From: Acanthamoeba lenticulata
Lineage: Eukaryota > Discosea > Longamoebia > Acanthamoebidae
DNA: 12,935 nucleotides
Direction of reading: 5' to 3'
Assembly (NCBI GenBank): GCA_002179805.1
Contig: NAVB01004858.1
Span: forward strand, 1-12,935
Shown here: piece after piece, positions 1 to 7,463 of the stretch
Position numbering within the stretch: the stretch's first letter is position 1
How the letters are laid out: every line of letters starts with the position of its first letter
Translations under genes and position numbers: made by a program
Notes under the pieces: model-generated
Databases searched by the model: none
Told to the model about the DNA's origin: nothing
The model's input: only the letters and a program-made list of their open reading frames with translations

Positions 1-1576
1 GCGCCCATAGAGTGGGGCGGCGAGCACTCGCCCATCTACGATCCTACGCGGGAGACCGAGTGGGCCTACCGGCTGCGCTTCTGGGCGTGGCTCTTTGACT
101 TCCACCCGGAGAAGGGCGGCTTCGTGCGAGCGGGCCTCTTTGGCATCATCGGCTCGCAGTGGTACACGGTGATCCTCATGGTCTTCATCGCGCTCACCCT
201 GCCGCTCGTCATGTGGATCAAGGTGCGTCCTGTTGTCTGCCGCTCCATGCATGGAGGCTTCGTTTGCCCCTGAGGCGACTTTGCGTCTCACATGTGAGCG
301 TTCAGGACGCGCCGGAGATGGCCAACAAGTCGTCGCAGCTCTTCACTGTGCTGGGCGGGCTGACCGGGGTCTCAACGTTGGCCCTTCTCTGCTTGACTCC
401 CATGGAGCTGAGCGACATCGGTGCGACCTCCTTCCCACCCATGCTTCATGCAAGCAAGCAATGGGTTAACAGCCAACTTCAATTCTACTTGGTGTCCACA
501 GCCTACTTGGTGGCCGGACTGTTCGTGCCCATGATTGCGTTGGCGGCGTACATGTGTTGGCCTCACCGCTTCGACCTGCGCTACGGTTTCCTCTCTTTTG
601 TGCTGCTCACGTGCATCCTTTGCATACGCAAGCCCGATCCCAAGGGTTCGTCCTGTCCCCTTCATTCCCACAATCCCTTCTACGCGCTCACATCAACGCT
701 TCTACTTGTTGCAGAGCTTTTTTACCTTCAGTTCTTCATCTTCTTCATCGTTGGTTTCTACACGGGAGAGGTACGGCGCCACATTAATCTGGTCCATTCA
801 ACGCGTTGATGCTGACGCTTGCACCCCGCGCCCCACCCAATAGTTCAAGAGCAAGCTGTTTGACGAGCACAACACGCTGTTCCTCTTCAAGGACTTTAAC
901 AAGGTGTTTGTCTGGCTTATCTTCGTCTTCTTCAACGTGTTCCCGATCCTGTTCGAGAGCATGCTGTCGTCCATTCGTGGGCCCTATCCCATCCACAAGC
1001 ACTTCTCACGCAGGTACGTTGTCGCGCTTCAGCGCGCTGCCTCGGGCTTGAAGGCTGACAAGTTGCCGTGTGATGTCGCTGTGCTCGGGAATAGAATCGG
1101 GTCGATGGCAGGGACATGGATGGTGGTGGTATGCCTCCTGGGTGCGGCTTTCAAATACGTGAACGCGCCCATGATCCCCTTCCTCTACAACCATCTCTAC
1201 CGCCTCGGCCTCTGGCTCTTTGTGTCGCACACTCTTATTCTTACCCTCTTGTGGCAACATTGTACGAGCGCTCTTCACCACCCTCACCTGCTTCTTGCTT
1301 CTCTTCTAACTGGTGAATGTCTCTCGCGCAGTGTGGATCCCCATGGGGCTGTCGTTGATGGCTCGCTTCTTCCTCGGCTGTCACGTCACCATCCTCTTCA
1401 GCATTGCCCTGGTCAAGCTCACCGCCTATGTCGAGGAGGCGATCAAGCGGCGTTTGACGACGGCCGCCGTTGCCGACCCGCTCAAGGGCAAGATGGCCAG
1501 CGACGCGCTCGGGTCGTTCTCCCCTGTCTCGATCAACCGCGCAGCGGCACACAGGAGCGAAGGGCTGTTGCGGTGA
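1..1576 (+). CDS. Multi-pass membrane protein, unknown family (5' end outside window)
   Basis: I do not recognise this family. Six exons join in consistent phase: 1-222, 306-645, 715-770, 844-1013, 1095-1261 and 1332-1576, giving the last 399 residues before a TGA stop at 1574-1576. The visible protein has roughly eight or nine strongly hydrophobic segments, for example near residues 55-73, 86-107, 130-155 and 160-178, plus aromatic-rich stretches (FFIFFIVGFYTGE, VFVWLIFVFFNVFPIL). It ends in a soluble, basic and Ser/Ala-rich tail of about 50 residues. The N-terminal visible part is polar and Trp-rich (TEWAYRLRFWAWLFDF). It is therefore an integral membrane protein; transporter, receptor or channel cannot be told apart. 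The intron at 646-714 is 69 bases long and open in frame, so it could be retained. Exons are well supported by phase agreement; function is open. Confidence 0.8.
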
Positions 1577-1839
1577 CGTCAGCGAGACGTTAGTTTCCCG
1601 CCAAAAAAGGGGAATGTGAAACTTTCTCAAATTCTTACGGGAACACATTCATTTTCTGTCCAATCGCAGCCCGATCAGTTTTTTTCCGTTAGGGCTGCCG
1701 TTGGCCCTCAAGTCTTTTGTTGTCTTCTCCGCCTCGCGTCGCTAACGGCCACACTACTCCTGCACTCGCGCAGCAGCAGCAGCTTGGGAATCGAATCTTC
1801 ACTCTCGCCACTTCACTGTCTACTCCACTGCATCACACA
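1574..1839 (+). promoter_or_regulatory. Promoter region upstream of the SAP-module gene (CRE, E2F-like, CCAAT motifs)
   Basis: This gap lies between the membrane-protein stop and the next ATG at 1840. It holds a perfect CRE palindrome TGACGTCA at 1574-1581, whose first three bases are the stop codon of the upstream gene. It also holds an E2F-like element TTTCCCGCCAAAA at 1594-1606 and a CCAAT box (CCAATCGC) at 1660-1667. The same eight-base CCAATCGC occurs upstream of the AOX gene at 4014-4021. These are matches to animal/plant consensus sites; that the factors act here is inference. Confidence 0.45.
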
Positions 1840-2766
1840 ATGGCCGATGTGTTGAGCTCGTTCAGCCGTGAGTCCCTGGAGGGCATCTACTTCCACGACC
1901 ATCCCGAAGAGCGTAATGAGAAGAAGAAGCCCTCGAAGAAGGAGATCATTGACTACATCAGTGATAAGATTGATCAGTACGCCATCGACGTCTTCGTCGC
2001 TTCGCTCACGCTGCCACAGCTGAAGGCGCTCGCCGAGAAGGCCAAGGTCGAGTTCAAGGAGGGGGACAACAAGAGCAGCAAATCGGTCATCTCCAGGCGA
2101 CTCAGCGAGCAGATCGTCTCGGCGGGCTTCGATGAGTTCCTCGCCAGCTCGGTCGACGCTGAGACCCTCAAGCTGGTTGCCGAAGATTTCGATGTGAAGG
2201 CCGACAAGAAGGCCGTCGCCGAGGCTGCGCGCACCTTCGCTGCCGAGCGGTACTTCAGCAGCTTCGATGTGGAGGCGCTGCGCGTGCTGGCCGACGATCT
2301 CAAGCTCGAGAACGCCGCCAAGAGCGCCAGCAAGAGGAAGCTCGTTGAGGCCATCCTCGCGCAGGAGGACGCCGAAAAGACTGCCGCCCCGAAGAAGAAG
2401 AAGCAGAAGGTCGATGTGGGCAAGAAGAAGGACATCGCGAAGGGCATCACCTTCGACGAGATCTTCCAGCACTACTACGCTGAGGAACTGAGGGACTATG
2501 CCAAGGCTAAGGGCATCAAGGTCTCCGGCAAGAAGGTCTCCCTCATCAAGCGCATCCTTGCCTACCTTGACGGCAACACTGAGGGTATCATGGCCGGCGA
2601 CAAGCCCGAGGCCAAGAAGAAGAAGGCTTCGACCTCAACCAAGAAGTCGGGCGCTAAGAAGTCGTCGTCAGAATCTTCATCATCTTCGACGTCTTCCAAG
2701 AAGGGCAAGAAGGCCGACACCAAGGAGGAGAAGGAGGAGAAGGATGAGGAGAACGGCAACGAGTGA
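1840..2766 (+). CDS. Tandem SAP-like module protein, probable nuclear DNA/chromatin-binding protein
   Basis: Intronless, 308 residues. The ATG at 1840 is chosen because the protein becomes repeat-like and charged from there; the frame is open upstream but low in structure. About five helix-extended-helix modules of SAP type follow one another: roughly residues 8-48, 52-92, 97-138, 139-174 and 205-244. The last is closest to a textbook SAP motif (ELRDYAKAKGIKVSGKKVSL followed by IKRIL). SAP motifs bind AT-rich or scaffold-attached DNA in chromatin and RNA-processing proteins. A Lys cluster near residues 185-190 (KKKKQK) resembles a nuclear localisation signal. The C-terminal 60 residues are low complexity: Lys/Ser-rich, then acidic (KEEKEEKDEENGNE). 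Nuclear DNA binding is inferred from module type and charge; no catalytic domain is seen. Upstream CRE and E2F-like sites hint at growth-linked expression. Confidence 0.85.
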   Translation: MADVLSSFSRESLEGIYFHDHPEERNEKKKPSKKEIIDYISDKIDQYAIDVFVASLTLPQLKALAEKAKVEFKEGDNKSSKSVISRRLSEQIVSAGFDEFLASSVDAETLKLVAEDFDVKADKKAVAEAARTFAAERYFSSFDVEALRVLADDLKLENAAKSASKRKLVEAILAQEDAEKTAAPKKKKQKVDVGKKKDIAKGITFDEIFQHYYAEELRDYAKAKGIKVSGKKVSLIKRILAYLDGNTEGIMAGDKPEAKKKKASTSTKKSGAKKSSSESSSSSTSSKKGKKADTKEEKEEKDEENGNE

Positions 2767-3061
2767 ATACCCCCCAACTTTGCCACTTAGCGAGATGACA
2801 ACGTCGTGACGCGCTGCCACCCTTTTTCCCCCCCTCTTTCACTAAGCTCGCTCGATATTCGACCTTACCTTCCTTCCCCCGTTCTTCTGCCTGTACAACA
2901 AACACATAATGGAGAGCATTCGTCTTTCATTTTGGAGCGCATGATAAACTGCATCTTAAAATCCGGGAGCAGCCTTGCCAGGAGAGAGACGAAGGGAGCT
3001 TGCCCAAAGTTAAGCTTTGTGAACGTTTCTAGATTGCTGTTATTGTGTGTGCTGATAAGAT
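2767..3061. other. Intergenic stretch, 3' UTR of SAP gene and tRNA 5' flank
   Basis: No gene supported. The first part is pyrimidine-rich (runs of C and T from about 2819 to 2895) and probably contains the end of the SAP-gene transcript. An open frame runs through it in one frame, but it lacks coding character and also passes through the tRNA. No clear AATAAA signal was seen. Confidence 0.4.
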
Positions 3062-3134
3062 GGGGATGTAGCTCACATGGTAGAGCGAATGCTTTGCATG
3101 CATTAGGTAGCGGGATCGATACCCGTCATCTCCA
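3062..3134 (+). tRNA. tRNA-Ala (anticodon TGC)
   Basis: The 73 bases fold into a complete cloverleaf. The acceptor stem is GGGGATG (3062-3068) with CATCTCC (3127-3133), and the discriminator is A (3134). The D arm is GCTC/GAGC. The anticodon arm is AATGC/GCATT around loop TTTGCAT, with anticodon TGC at 3095-3097. The variable loop is AGGTA and the T arm is GCGGG/CCCGT around ATCGATA. The third acceptor pair is G3:U70, the identity element of alanine tRNAs, and A54 in the T loop is common in eukaryotic tRNA-Ala. There is no intron, CCA is not encoded, and a T4 run just downstream (about 3141-3144) fits RNA polymerase III termination. It decodes GCA and, by wobble, other Ala codons. Confidence 0.97.
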
Positions 3135-3189
3135 ACTTCCTTTTGTGTTTTGCTCTCCTACGCCTGCTGCCACTTTGTGCGTCACGAAG

Positions 3190-3773
3190 CTAGCTATCTG
3201 TGCGACTCTTCATTACGTGGTTGATGAAGAGGCCGCCAAGTCGGGTGCTCAAGCGGACGTTCAAGGCAGGTTGCTATCAGGGCTCCTGGATAGCTCGCTC
3301 GCCGAGTTCAACGAGAAGCTGCACAACTACGCTGGCGCGCACTTTGTAGCACTTAAGAGCTTTCTGCCCGCCATCGCAGGGGGCTCTACCAACACCATCA
3401 TCTCAGGTAACACCTTGCCCTCTTCTTCACGGGACAGCTTCGTCTCATGAGCCTGTTGTTGATGAACGGGCACAGGAGGAGGTGAGCGCCTATTGGTCCC
3501 GGGCGGGTTGACTGTGGGCGTCTCGGCCCTGTTTGGCGTGAGCACTGTGGTGAGGACCGAGTTCAAGGACCGCGCCGTGAGGGTCAACGAGTACCGCATC
3601 GACGTCACGGTCAAGCGCACAGAGTGAAGAGGGCCTGCAGCCGTGGGAGCGCTTGGACAAGATGGTGGCGGCAATCGCTGGCGGCATCGTCGTGCACTCG
3701 GACATCGGAGGCGAGGTGGTGCGCCCGGCCTGACAACTTCGCCGAGGTGTCGGTCGCGTACAGCCGGGCCTGA
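3190..3773 (+). pseudogene. Short-chain dehydrogenase (SDR)-like remnant, 5'-truncated and frame-broken
   Basis: Coding-like sequence runs to 3406, then a 69-base GT..AG intron (3407-3475), then continues in phase. The pieces read like the middle and C-terminal half of an SDR: SLAEFNEKL, AHFVALKSFLPAIAGG, ISGGGERLLVPGGLTVGVSA, and VRVNE. The catalytic Tyr-x-x-x-Lys is not visible: the aligned stretch reads LTVGVSALFG. The N-terminal nucleotide-binding Gly motif is absent upstream, where the tRNA lies instead. The frame stops at TGA 3625-3627. Skipping one T restores a continuation (LQPWERLDKMVAAIAGG, then SDIGGEVVRPA) that ends at TGA 3731-3733, and a second one-base skip gives DNFAEVSVAYSRA before TGA 3771-3773. 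A decayed copy is most likely. Assembly errors or unusual decoding are alternatives. Some non-classical SDRs also lack the active-site Tyr/Lys, so the ancestor may not have been a standard dehydrogenase. Confidence 0.6.
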
Positions 3774-3921
3774 CCGCCCACGAGAGATGTTGGTGACAAC
3801 CAAGGGGAAGGACCTTGAAACCGTAACGTGCCCGGGCCAAGAGAGCCCAACGACCCTGTTCCGGTTGTCTACAACATGCGCCACATTCCCCACCATTCAC
3901 GCAGCCAAACACCGCAAGTAA

Positions 3922-4088
3922 AGAAATATTCAAAGCATTAGATGATGTTCGCAGAAACCCGGAAAATGGCGGATCTTTAGATCTATGTTTGCCCTAAAGG
4001 AGACAAAAGCCGACCAATCGCGTTTTACTGCAACTCTGATTTATGTGCGTCTCTCACAACCAAAGCTCAAAGCACTCAACTACACCGT
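3922..4088 (+). promoter_or_regulatory. AOX upstream region with CCAAT box
   Basis: This is the non-coding gap before the AOX ATG. It contains CCAATCGC at 4014-4021, about 70 bases before the start and identical to a motif upstream of the SAP gene. It also contains ATGGCGG around 3965-3971. No clear TATA box is seen. The assignment rests on position and consensus only. Confidence 0.35.
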
Positions 4089-5488
4089 ATGCACAAACAC
4101 AGCTACAAGTTGGCCGGTGGTGGTCTTCGTGGCCTTGGCGCTGCCTGGACCCCTTGCCTCGAGAACGCTTCTTCCCTCGCGGCCATCACGGCTAGGACGA
4201 TGGCGACGACCACGCAGAGGAGCGCCACCGTCTTCACCACTAGCCTGACCACACTCCGTGGCTCGGCTCAGTCCCGGTTTTCAAGGCCCCTCGTGGCGAC
4301 CTTTGCGCGCGCCAACACGACGTCGGCGGCGCTGACCGATACGCCGCTCAAGCGCAGCCCCGAGGAAAAGCAGGCGGCCGCCACCAGCCCCTCGGTCGCG
4401 GCCCAGCAGACCATCGAGCGCGCAGAGAAGACCAGGTACAGTTCTTCCGCCCCCTGAAACGCTTTGTGTAGAGTCTTAATTAATTAATTTAACACGGAAC
4501 GTTTGACACAACATAGTGGCTCGGCCAAGAAAGTGGCTTACACTCTGCCCCATCCCATTTGGAACAACGAATACGTAGACGCTGTGGAGATCAACCACCT
4601 GCCACCTCGCACCTTCCTCGACAAGCTTGCCCTGGCCACCATCCGTACCATGAGGTAAATACTACCCTCGACATGTTGAAGCCCTGCACCACTTGGCCAA
4701 GGCTGACCAAGACCTCACTACATGACGACGACAACAACAGGTTCAACTTTGACTGGATGAGCGGCTACTCGTGGGGCCGGCTCACCGAACACGACTGGCT
4801 GCGCCGCATCATCTTCCTCGAGACCGTGGCGGGCGTGCCCGGCTCCGTCGCGGCCACCCTTCGCCATCTGCACTCTCTGCGCCGCATGAAGCGCGACCAC
4901 GGCTGGATCCACACCCTCCTCGTACGCTCCTTCCTCTTCCTTCTTCTTCTTCTTCAACTACAACGTCTGCTACTTGTTCAAAACCGCCTAACGCGGCGAG
5001 TCTACACAGGAGGAGGCCGAGAACGAGCGCATGCACTTGCTCACGGGCCTCGTGCTCAAGCAGCCCAGCAAGGTGTTCAAGGCGGCCGTCTGGGTCACCC
5101 AAGGCATCTTCTTCAACTTTTTCTTCATGGCCTACCTCGTCTCCCCCAAGTACCTTCTTCCTCTCCTTCTCCTCCTTCTCCTGATCATCACATGTTGATG
5201 TTGTCTTCTTCTTCAAGGTTCTGCCACCGGTTCGTGGGCTACTTGGAAGAGGAGGCCGTGAGGACCTACACGCACCTGCTCCACGACATCGACGCGGACA
5301 AGCTGCCCGCGTGGAAGAACCTGCCCGCGCCCGACATCGCCAAGCAGTACTGGAAGATGGGCGACGACGCGACCTGGCGCGACGTCGTGGCGCTCATCCG
5401 CGCCGACGAGGCCCACCACCGCGAGGTCAACCACACCTTCGCCAACCTCCAGCTCGAGCAGGACAACCCGTTCCCGCCCGGTCACTAG
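4089..5488 (+). CDS. AOX: Mitochondrial alternative oxidase (ubiquinol oxidase)
   Basis: This enzyme oxidises ubiquinol and reduces oxygen to water on the matrix side of the inner mitochondrial membrane, bypassing complexes III and IV without pumping protons. Five exons (4089-4435, 4517-4654, 4741-4921, 5010-5149, 5218-5488) join in phase to 358 residues, normal for the family. The first ~80 residues are rich in Ser, Thr, Ala and Arg, as in a mitochondrial targeting peptide. HPIW follows near residue 130. All four diiron motifs are present: LET (E189), NERMHL (E228, H231), LEEEA (E279) and RADEAHH (E333, H336). The two hydrophobic helices that embed the dimer in one membrane leaflet are recognisable (around 183-205 and 246-266). 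The only Cys residues are C23, in the targeting peptide, and C271; the regulatory N-terminal Cys of plant AOX is absent, as in protist enzymes. Established knowledge: Acanthamoeba AOX is stimulated by GMP. Confidence 0.97.
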
Positions 5489-5629
5489 CGGTCCGAAAAA
5501 TCAAAATGAATAATAAAATCAAATAATAATATTAATAATAAGTGAACATAAAATAACTCAAAAAAAAGAAAAAAAATTTGAAGCTTGTTGGTGATGTTGT
5601 TTGGGGGAAGGAAGAAGGGAAAGAGAAAC
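5489..5629. other. Convergent 3' UTR gap between AOX and YIPF genes
   Basis: Strikingly AT-rich against GC-rich genes. AATAAA at 5512-5517, 24 bases past the AOX stop, is a good polyadenylation signal for AOX, followed by AT-rich sequence. No equally clear signal was seen for the minus-strand gene. Confidence 0.5.
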
Positions 5630-7284
5630 TCATTCGGCGTAGTCAAAGAAGTAGAGCTTGAAGGCCAGCGCGAGTCCAAAGTGGACGAGGCCGATGAGCG
5701 TCAGCAGCCCGGCCACGATCAACGGCCTTCGCGGCCCCTCGTACCTGTGGCACACAGCAGACAGGTGGACAGGTGAGCAAAGAGAGATCAACAGCATCAC
5801 CATCTCAGGTGATGGAGGTTATCCATAAAAGAAGAAGAGGGAAGGAAGAGATTCGCACTTGTTCTGGGCGATGGGCGCCGCAAAGTTCATGAGGAGGAAC
5901 GTGATCGAGAGCGCCGCCGCGCCACAGATTAGCGCCCAACGCAGCCACTCGAAAGGTAGAATGCACAAACCCTACAAGAAATAGTAAATAAAATTGATCA
6001 ATTAAAACAATATTAGTTTTAAACAAACATTGACGAATGAGATGATAAATAGGGGCGTACGGCGACGGGGAGGAAGACGAAAAGCGAGTAGCCGTAGATG
6101 CAGACGTTCTGGAGGAGCGTGACGGGAATCCCGAGCCACTTGAAGGCGATCCACAAAATGATAGGCGCCAGGGACACGTAGCCGTAGATGGTGCCAGCCC
6201 CCACGCTCACCTGCAACCCCCCGCGCCCTCACGTGAGTCTCACTCTCGTCCTCCTTGCCTTACTCAGTTCAATCGGGAGGAGAGGGGCGTCGTACGGTCT
6301 CAAAGTCGTAGCGGAAGTCGTTGCGGTAGTGAATCCACGACGCAAAGTTGCTCGCCGCGGCGATCGCAAAGATGAGCGTCGTCGAGATCCAGAACGGACC
6401 CCACCTGCATCGTCACCACGTTGTCATCGTCATCATCGTTGTCATCGTTGATGAGCTGAGGAAGGAGAAAGAGGTACAGGTCGGGGTTGTGGGCGACCGA
6501 CTCCATGAACTTGTAGGAGAAGGGCACGAGGCTGCGCACGATGCGGGCGCCCACCTCGGTCGTGTCGACATCAAAGTACTTGGCGTAGTACTCGATGTGC
6601 CAGATGCGGTGCTTGGATGAGCCGTCGTCGTCCGTCATCGCGACTGGCGTGCCCTGCACGAGCCCGACGTCTCCGTTCAGCCCAGCTCCGCGCCATGACG
6701 AAGCCAAAGGCGAGGATGAGGACGAGGAAGAGGGCTGCGTACGGAGACGGTGGCGGGCGTGGTAGTGGAGCCGGTGAGCTCGGTCTCGAGGTCGATGTAG
6801 TGCTCCTTCTGGCCTGGGAACTTGTCCTCTTCAAAGTCAGGCATCGGGTTGTTGTAGTCGTAGTTGGGCGGCTGCTGTTGCTGCGTGCCCGCTTGGCCCG
6901 TGTAGCTGAGTCCTCCAGCGTGTGAGAGATTCGATCAAGCGAGTCGAGCACACTTAAGTGGAAGGAGAAGGTGATCAGCTGTACCTGCCCGCGTAGGGGT
7001 TGCTTTGGCTGTAGAGGTCTTCATAGGTGCCACCATCATTGTAGTCGTAATGCTGTGCGCCGCCTAACAAGACACAAACACGAGTTTTAACAAACGTTGT
7101 AAGACAAACAGAGGGCACATCTACATACCGTCTGTATCGAAGGGGTTGCTCTCCTGACAATTGGAAGCGCATTGATTGAAATCGCGGTGAGGATCATACG
7201 CGTGTTGGGGAGAACAAGGGAAGGCGGCAGTACCGAAACATCCTGAGGCGGGGGGATCATGTCTTCTCCATAATGTCTAGACAT
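5630..7284 (-). CDS. Yip1-domain Golgi/ER membrane protein, YIPF1/YIPF2-like
   Basis: YIPF proteins are five-span membrane proteins of the ER and Golgi that interact with Rab GTPases and support vesicle transport. Nine exons read right to left: 7234-7284, 7129-7153, 6985-7063, 6743-6905, 6478-6653, 6296-6404, 6061-6210, 5859-5971, 5630-5744. All phases agree and give 326 residues. The N-terminal half is soluble, with Gln/Pro/Tyr/Asn-rich spacers (GTQQQQPPNYDYNNP). Then comes the family signature HIEYYAKYFDVDT (about residues 125-137), followed by NPDLWGPFWISTTLIF, where the membrane domain begins. Hydrophobic segments continue to the end (VSVGAGTIYGYVSLAPIILW, VCIYGYSLFVFLPVA, ALSITFLLMNFAAPI, LTLIGLVHFGLALAF). 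It ends YFFDYAE with stop TGA at 5630-5632. The start at 7284 is the first ATG of the frame. It diverges from the HisC-HAD gene across 179 bases. Confidence 0.93.
6405..6477 (-). repeat. Imperfect GAT/GAC trinucleotide tract in YIPF intron 5
   Basis: The 73-base intron between exons 5 and 6 of the YIPF gene is dominated by GAT, GAC and AAC triplets on the minus strand (around 6415-6455). If translated it would give an Asn/Asp run. GT..AG ends and phase agreement across it support it being an intron. Confidence 0.6.
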
Positions 7285-7463
7285 CTTGGTCAATGATGCT
7301 TCTCAATCTCTGCCCAGCCCTGTAGCTTCAGATCTGGATTTTCTGTTCCTTTTTCTCTTTCTGCTGCGAAATGGCTTTTTCAGCACTATTTTTCCGTGGA
7401 TTTTCCTGATTCATTGTGGCTTGCGTTACCTCACGTACTGCCAGAAAGAAGAACTGTTAACAG
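7285..7463. promoter_or_regulatory. Shared divergent promoter region, YIPF / HisC-HAD
   Basis: 179 bases separate the two start codons, which point away from each other, so both core promoters and 5' leaders must lie here or extend into neighbouring genes. The stretch is T-rich on the plus strand (7340-7415). No clear TATA box was found. Confidence 0.45.

Noticed and set aside
1813..2472. 219-codon minus-strand Leu-rich frame opposite the SAP gene
   Set aside because: An antisense reading of Lys/Glu/Ala-rich codons produces Leu-rich sequence; there is no domain and it runs through the promoter.
2806..3190. Upstream extension of the SDR-like frame through the tRNA
   Set aside because: The frame is open by chance; it passes through a complete tRNA and shows no nucleotide-binding motif.
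3771..3921. Third extension of the SDR remnant as a real C-terminus
   Set aside because: Open to TAA at 3919-3921, but the residues do not resemble an SDR end and look like random translation, so it is not included in the pseudogene span.
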